A stretch of DNA of 64,000 nucleotides, taken from contig JAJIRX010000859.1 of NCBI GenBank assembly GCA_023853785.1, forward strand, positions 310,001-374,000, given 5' to 3'. The position numbers and the translations under genes are program-made. Under the pieces are notes generated by a model. The model did not search any database and had not been told where the DNA came from. It saw only the letters and a list, made by a program, of their open reading frames with translations. Positions 59,943-64,000 of the stretch are shown here, piece by piece; position 1 is the stretch's first letter; each line of letters starts with the position of its first letter. The DNA is from Psilocybe azurescens. Lineage: Eukaryota; Basidiomycota; Agaricomycetes; Agaricales; Agrocybaceae.

Positions 59943-61490
59943 TCATATATGGCGAAGTCGAAGCCTGAATGCATTTTTCGATGCACGAGAGTTAGAATCA
60001 AGGTATGAGGAATAAAACCCGGCGACAAATTCTTCTGCTTTGAAGCCGAACTGATTATACAAGAGCTACTCGAATATTTAGCCAATAAGTATAAACCAAC
60101 AAGGACGAAGATTGACACACCATAGCAGAACTGTTGGTTGAAACATGTAGCGTGAAATCTTTATCTGGGTGCATGGATATAAGATGGAATAGCATGGTTC
60201 TGCAAATACTTTTTAAAAAACTCGATCAATAGGTATAAAAGGGACAATGTGTCAAACCTGGCGATTTGGGCTTTATCCCATCCTGCTTTTACAGCAAGGT
60301 AGGTTATGTACGTCTGTATTGGAGACATGATGATGGCTACACCAACAACCACCTTCTTATACATTGCTACCATGGTTGTTTTCTCAGGAAGGTAATCAAG
60401 AGCGTCCGTAACTGGATGAGAGCAGGGTACAGTAAGAAACAAAGGATAACATTGTGATCTCGTTGGCATACCATCAATACCGGTCCAAAATGATCTCTCG
60501 AGTAGATCGTGAACTTGGGGCAAGTGATACGCATGCAGGGTAGAATAGGTGATTGGAGCCATCCCTTCGACTGAAGATTCTCGTTCAGGACTAGATAGCG
60601 CACACAAGAGTTTAGAGTGTGAATGAGGATAGGTAAAGCTAAATCGCACTGTGCAAATGTATAATGCTTGCGTATATCGGTCATAAGGTTCATCCAAGGC
60701 GTACGGGTCTCCCAATCGACAGATACGAGACCAGGAGGAAAACTCTCCCTTGTTCCCTCCAAACGTGCAAAAAGGATGATTCGAACGGTGTGGTTTGGAT
60801 GTTATAGAGTGCGTCCAAGACTTCCGGGTTGATGGGGTGCCCCGATATGTCAGAAGGAAGAAGTGTCAAGGCAGAGTCTGGTGCAGCAATAACTGGCTGA
60901 CTGATACGAGCAACGCGTCTTTGCTAAACATGATTTTAGCAGGTAGGACACAACACGAGAACCACGATTAGTATACCTGCTCTAGCTTGATCTTACGAAG
61001 TGTGACAGCTTCTTTTGCGAGAGCTCTTGTTTTCTGGAGAGTTCTTCAGCAAGAGAAGAGATTTCCGACAGCCTCAGCGGGCGCGTAAGATTTCCCTGGA
61101 AAAATGGTCATTGAATTTGGTTCTGAAAAGAGGACATGAAAAACGGCTGATAATTACACTTTCGTCCCATTCTATTGACTCCTTTTCTATAGTATCTCGT
61201 GTGCGAAGAAAATCGGGCAGAAGAGGTTCAATAAGTTGTTCAAATGTGTCGTCTTCATCTCCATAGTCCGAATGCAGGACCGAGAAAAGAGCTTGAACTG
61301 GAAACTCAACGAGGCTTTCTACATCCGGTTCTTCTTTTATAGTCCGCCTACGTTTCGTTCTGGGTAACTTTGGCGACTAGTCCTCAATTAGCGGATGTTG
61401 ATTTATATGTAGCACCAAATTGTTAACCTTGACCCGCCTTTCGGTGTATTCTGATTCTTGACTATCGGATTCAGAGAACATGTTAGACAT
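59943..61490 (-). CDS. GNAT acetyltransferase resembling KAT14/CSRP2BP
   Basis: In animals KAT14 (CSRP2BP) is a subunit of the ATAC chromatin acetyltransferase complex. The start at 61490 (MSNMFSESDSQESEYTERR) leads through an intron to SPKLPRTKRRRTIKEEPDVE, then a central region with SALTLLPSDISGHPINPEVL and LVSVDWETRTPWMNLMTDIR. The C-terminal GNAT domain reads ITYSTLHAYHLPQVHDLLER, SFWTGIDVTDALDYLPEKTT, VVVGVAIIMSPIQTYITYLA, GWDKAQIARTMLFHLISMHP, LHVSTNSSAMLLYNQFGFKA and EEFVAGFYSSYL, ending LRLRHI at 59943. The loop after GWDKAQIA is the acetyl-CoA site. Two homopolymer losses are needed to keep the frame (A5 at 60769-60773, T4 at 61030-61033). The KAT14 link is from motif memory. Confidence 0.8.
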
Positions 61491-61962
61491 GCATTAGTGG
61501 CGAGATTGACCTTCGCCGAGTGAAAATGAATAAAAACTCATAAATTAGCGAAAGAGCTAACAAGGGATTGTAGACGTTGTGCGTAAAGTCTGACATCGAC
61601 GGCAAACCGGCTGTGGGTGCTGTATGCGGTTGATTGGCTATGCCTTTTGGATCCGAGACAGAACAAAGCTTATACCTCTCACAAAGCGATCAACTACTTA
61701 CTACTTGCCTCTTAAGTCGCCTTCCAGCCAAAACCTCCTCTACAATCCAGATTGCCGGATTTCTTAGTCTTACTATGCAGCGCAAGCAAAGTTATTCTTG
61801 AAATATCTTTGTCGGATCCGGTGTGAATGGAGTGATCTAGAGTAGTTGGGGCTTCGTCAGCCCGCCTACAGCTACGTAATTCCTCTGCCGCGATAATTCT
61901 AAGTGCTATAAAGCAGGGTAAATGTCACTTCCAGTACTGCCATTCCAATTGCAACTCCAGCC
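61491..61962. promoter_or_regulatory. Divergent upstream region of KAT14-like and SDR genes
   Basis: A 472-bp spacer between divergent genes. A CTATAAAGCAG TATA-like site at about 61908 sits about 55 bp upstream of the SDR start. No coding signal was seen. Confidence 0.55.
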
Positions 61963-63360
61963 ATGCCTCAGCCCTCCGTTTTCAAATTATTTAGAGAACA
62001 GCTCAACCCTCCGCCTCTCATCAGGGCCGATCTGACTGGAAAGACAACTATTGTGATTGGTGCTAATATTGGCATCGGTCTCGAAGCCAGCAAGCATCTT
62101 GCTCGTATGAATCCAGGAAGACTGATTCTTGCATGTCGAAACAAGGAAAAAGGAGAGAGTGCTTTAGCTGGTGAATATTCTTTTGTCGTTTACTCTAACG
62201 CCTTTGATCTTCATTTTTGATTGCTTTCAGAGATAAAGAAAGAGACGAACTGTGAGACTCTTGAACTATGGCTCATCGATTTGTCGAGTTTCGCCTCCGT
62301 TATTTCTTTCGCCGATAAATTTGAACAAGACGGTGGCAGACTTGACGCCGTGCTTTTTAATGCCGCTATTCTCGAAACATATCTCGACTACACTGCAGAT
62401 GGCTGGAATTCTTCGTAAGCGAACTTAAATATTTACATGCGTTATGTCTCAAATCATTCCCCTCGTTACTAGGTACCAAATCAACTACATGTCTAGCTCC
62501 CTCCTTGGCCTTCTGCTACTGCCGCGATTACTTGAGACTGCTGAGAGATATAATACTACTCCAAGAATGGCATATGTGTCCAGTGGACTCCACTATTTTG
62601 TCAAATTCGACAGCAAGACGGTAGATGCATCTAATGCTCTGCGATTATTTGGTCATAAGGATCACATTGCCGCAAGGTAAGTTATGAGAAGCTATGAGAT
62701 TGAACACACGATACTGGAACGCCCGACTGACCTCTTCCTACCTTTCCAGACTGAGCAAGAAAACGTACCCTGGTCGTGACGCGTACAACGAAACGAAGCG
62801 TGAGTAGCCTAACCACTTCAGTCAAGACTCTAACTAAACATTCAATCTCAAGTTATGAGCGTGTTCTTCACCCGTGCTCTTAACAGCATGCTTCACAAAA
62901 AACCAATCATAGTAATGCAGGTAGACCCAGGAAACTCCAAGTCTGCGATCGGACGAAACGAATCTGCTTGGTTGTTGCGTATAATTTTTGCACTTTTGTA
63001 CAACACAATCGCACGTACAGCGGAAGAGGGCAGCCGATCGCTTGTCTGGGCGATTGTTGGAGGAGAAGAAAAAAGGGACGAACTCCGGGGGCTTTCATCA
63101 GCACAGTGGCAAAAGTTGATGAGACAAGTGATTACGCCGTCAGCAAGGAGGGCAGCGTTGCACAAGATAAATTATGGGTGAGTCTCTGTTCGAGATTTTC
63201 CACATGTGTTCCCACGTTGTTGACGATGAGAGTCGGTTGGTTCAACCAGAATAACCTAATTGAAGAATTGACCAACATCGAGCCAAGAGTGCAGCGAATT
63301 GTGCAAGAGCATTTAACACCACCTAGTAGGGATGCACGTTTCGAAGAGACAGTGAGATAG
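61963..63360 (+). CDS. Short-chain dehydrogenase (retinol dehydrogenase/WWOX-like)
   Basis: NAD(P)-dependent oxidoreductase. Six exons (61963-62170, 62231-62414, 62473-62676, 62750-62799, 62853-63177, 63250-63360) give 360 residues once the G5 run at 63087-63091 is extended by one base. The cofactor site is TIVIGANIGIGLEASKHLAR; ACRNKEKGESALAE follows beta-2; LELWLIDLSSFASV is the D-L-S element; LFNAAI corresponds to NAG. The catalytic Ser is in AYVSSGLHY and the YxxxK is AYNETKLM. The C-terminus has KLWNNLIEELTNIEPRVQRI, typical of this SDR clade. Substrate unknown. A degenerate duplicate follows directly downstream. Confidence 0.88.
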
Positions 63361-63631
63361 TGGAATTGTAGTGGAAGCACTCTTCCAGCGGTTTGCTTGT
63401 GGTGCGTACGTAGCATTGCCAAGTTGCATTACAATTGTTCGTCATCCTATCCTGCTTATCTTTGTTATTGCCATGTTGTCCGAAAAGGGGCTTCGCCAAA
63501 GTCCCGCTGGGTTTAACAGCGAGCGGCTCCATGTAGGATATATCATACAAGGATTATACCAACCGCCCGAATGCATATTAAAAGGCGTTGCAAACCATTG
63601 GAAGTACATAGTATTCTGCTCAGCTCCTACC
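63361..63631. other. Spacer between SDR gene and duplicate
   Basis: It is 3' untranslated and upstream sequence; no gene was seen. Confidence 0.4.
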
Positions 63632-64000
63632 ATACCGCAGCCCTCGCCTTTCAAGATGTTCTGGGAGATCTTGAACCCTCCGCCTCTAGTCACTGCAGAC
63701 CTAAGTGGATTCTGGAAAGACTGTAGTTCTTCTTGGCGCTAATTCCGGAATTGGATTGGAAGATGCCAAACATTTCGCAAGGATGAAGCCTGGAAAGCTT
63801 ATCCTTGGATTTCGAAGCAAAGAGCAAGGAGAAAAGAGAAGAGGAAGAGGCTGCGTCACGCCACTCAGGCCCCATTAGTTCTGTATTAATGATAATCTTA
63901 CTTTAGGTCAAGGAAGAGGCTGGATACACGGCGATAGAATCGTGGACTACTGATCTATCAAGCTTCACTTCTGTGATATCCTTCGATTTGAAAAAGAGGG
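63632..64000 (+). pseudogene. Partial, degenerate SDR duplicate, cut by the window end
   Basis: The start codon of the upstream SDR (ATGCCGCAG here reads ATACCGCAG) is lost. PSPFKMFWEILNPPPLVTAD aligns with the first exon of the active gene. A 4-bp insertion (TTCT) precedes GKTVVLLGANSGIGLEDAKH, and in-frame stops follow. WTTDLSSFTSVISF is recognisable before the window ends. It is a tandem duplicate that appears dead; sequence beyond 64000 would be needed to judge its 3' half. Confidence 0.75.

Overview
The window is nuclear DNA of a basidiomycete fungus, most likely an Agaricomycete (mushroom-forming) species. The evidence is very short GT-AG introns (about 50-70 nt) in almost every gene, a divergent H3/H4 pair of fungal type, and families expanded in mushrooms: DUF6533 seven-helix proteins, DUF6593-like proteins, BTB and F-box proteins, and a dienelactone hydrolase array. 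I see no tRNA, rRNA or CRISPR array. Coordinates marked as spanning include introns; exon limits are given in the text where I could fix them by reading frame and splice sites.

Layout. 0.9-6.3 kb: three tandem minus-strand copies of a DUF6593-like family; a fourth copy lies at 28.9-30.0 kb on the plus strand. 7.1-13.1 kb: a Doa10/SSM4 (MARCH6-type) ER ubiquitin ligase. 13.6-14.9 kb: histones H4 and H3 on a shared promoter. 16.1-24.8 kb: three DUF6533 seven-helix genes with eroded pieces between them. 25.2-26.6 kb: an Sds3-like subunit of the Sin3 deacetylase complex. 30.7 kb: a SINE-like insertion with 14-bp target-site duplications. 31.8-33.8 kb: divergent HSD10-type dehydrogenase and Grx5 glutaredoxin. 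34.0-36.1 kb: an NmrA/SDR-like gene and its pseudogene. 38.1-50.0 kb: five dienelactone-hydrolase-like copies (three intact, two broken), interrupted by a GNAT acetyltransferase, a decayed BTB gene and a metal-dependent cyclase. 50.5-61.5 kb: Tpt1 tRNA 2'-phosphotransferase, an RTC4-domain protein, an F-box/LRR-type protein, a repeat-containing disordered protein and a KAT14-like acetyltransferase. 62.0-64.0 kb: an SDR gene and the start of its degenerate tandem copy.

A second theme is reading-frame damage. At least a dozen otherwise conserved genes (SSM4, Tpt1, RTC4, KAT14-like, SDR, cyclase and others) are interrupted by single-base indels, mostly a missing base in a short homopolymer, while the histones, HSD10, Grx5, Sds3 and dienelactone hydrolases A-C read cleanly. 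Most of these look like consensus errors of a long-read or 454-type assembly, though real decay is certain for several duplicated copies.

Most interesting points: a 10-nt microexon kept at the same place in all three DUF6533 genes; the 197-bp SINE-like element; the mosaic dienelactone hydrolase C, which appears assembled by gene conversion from its neighbours; and the tandem DUF6593-like family.
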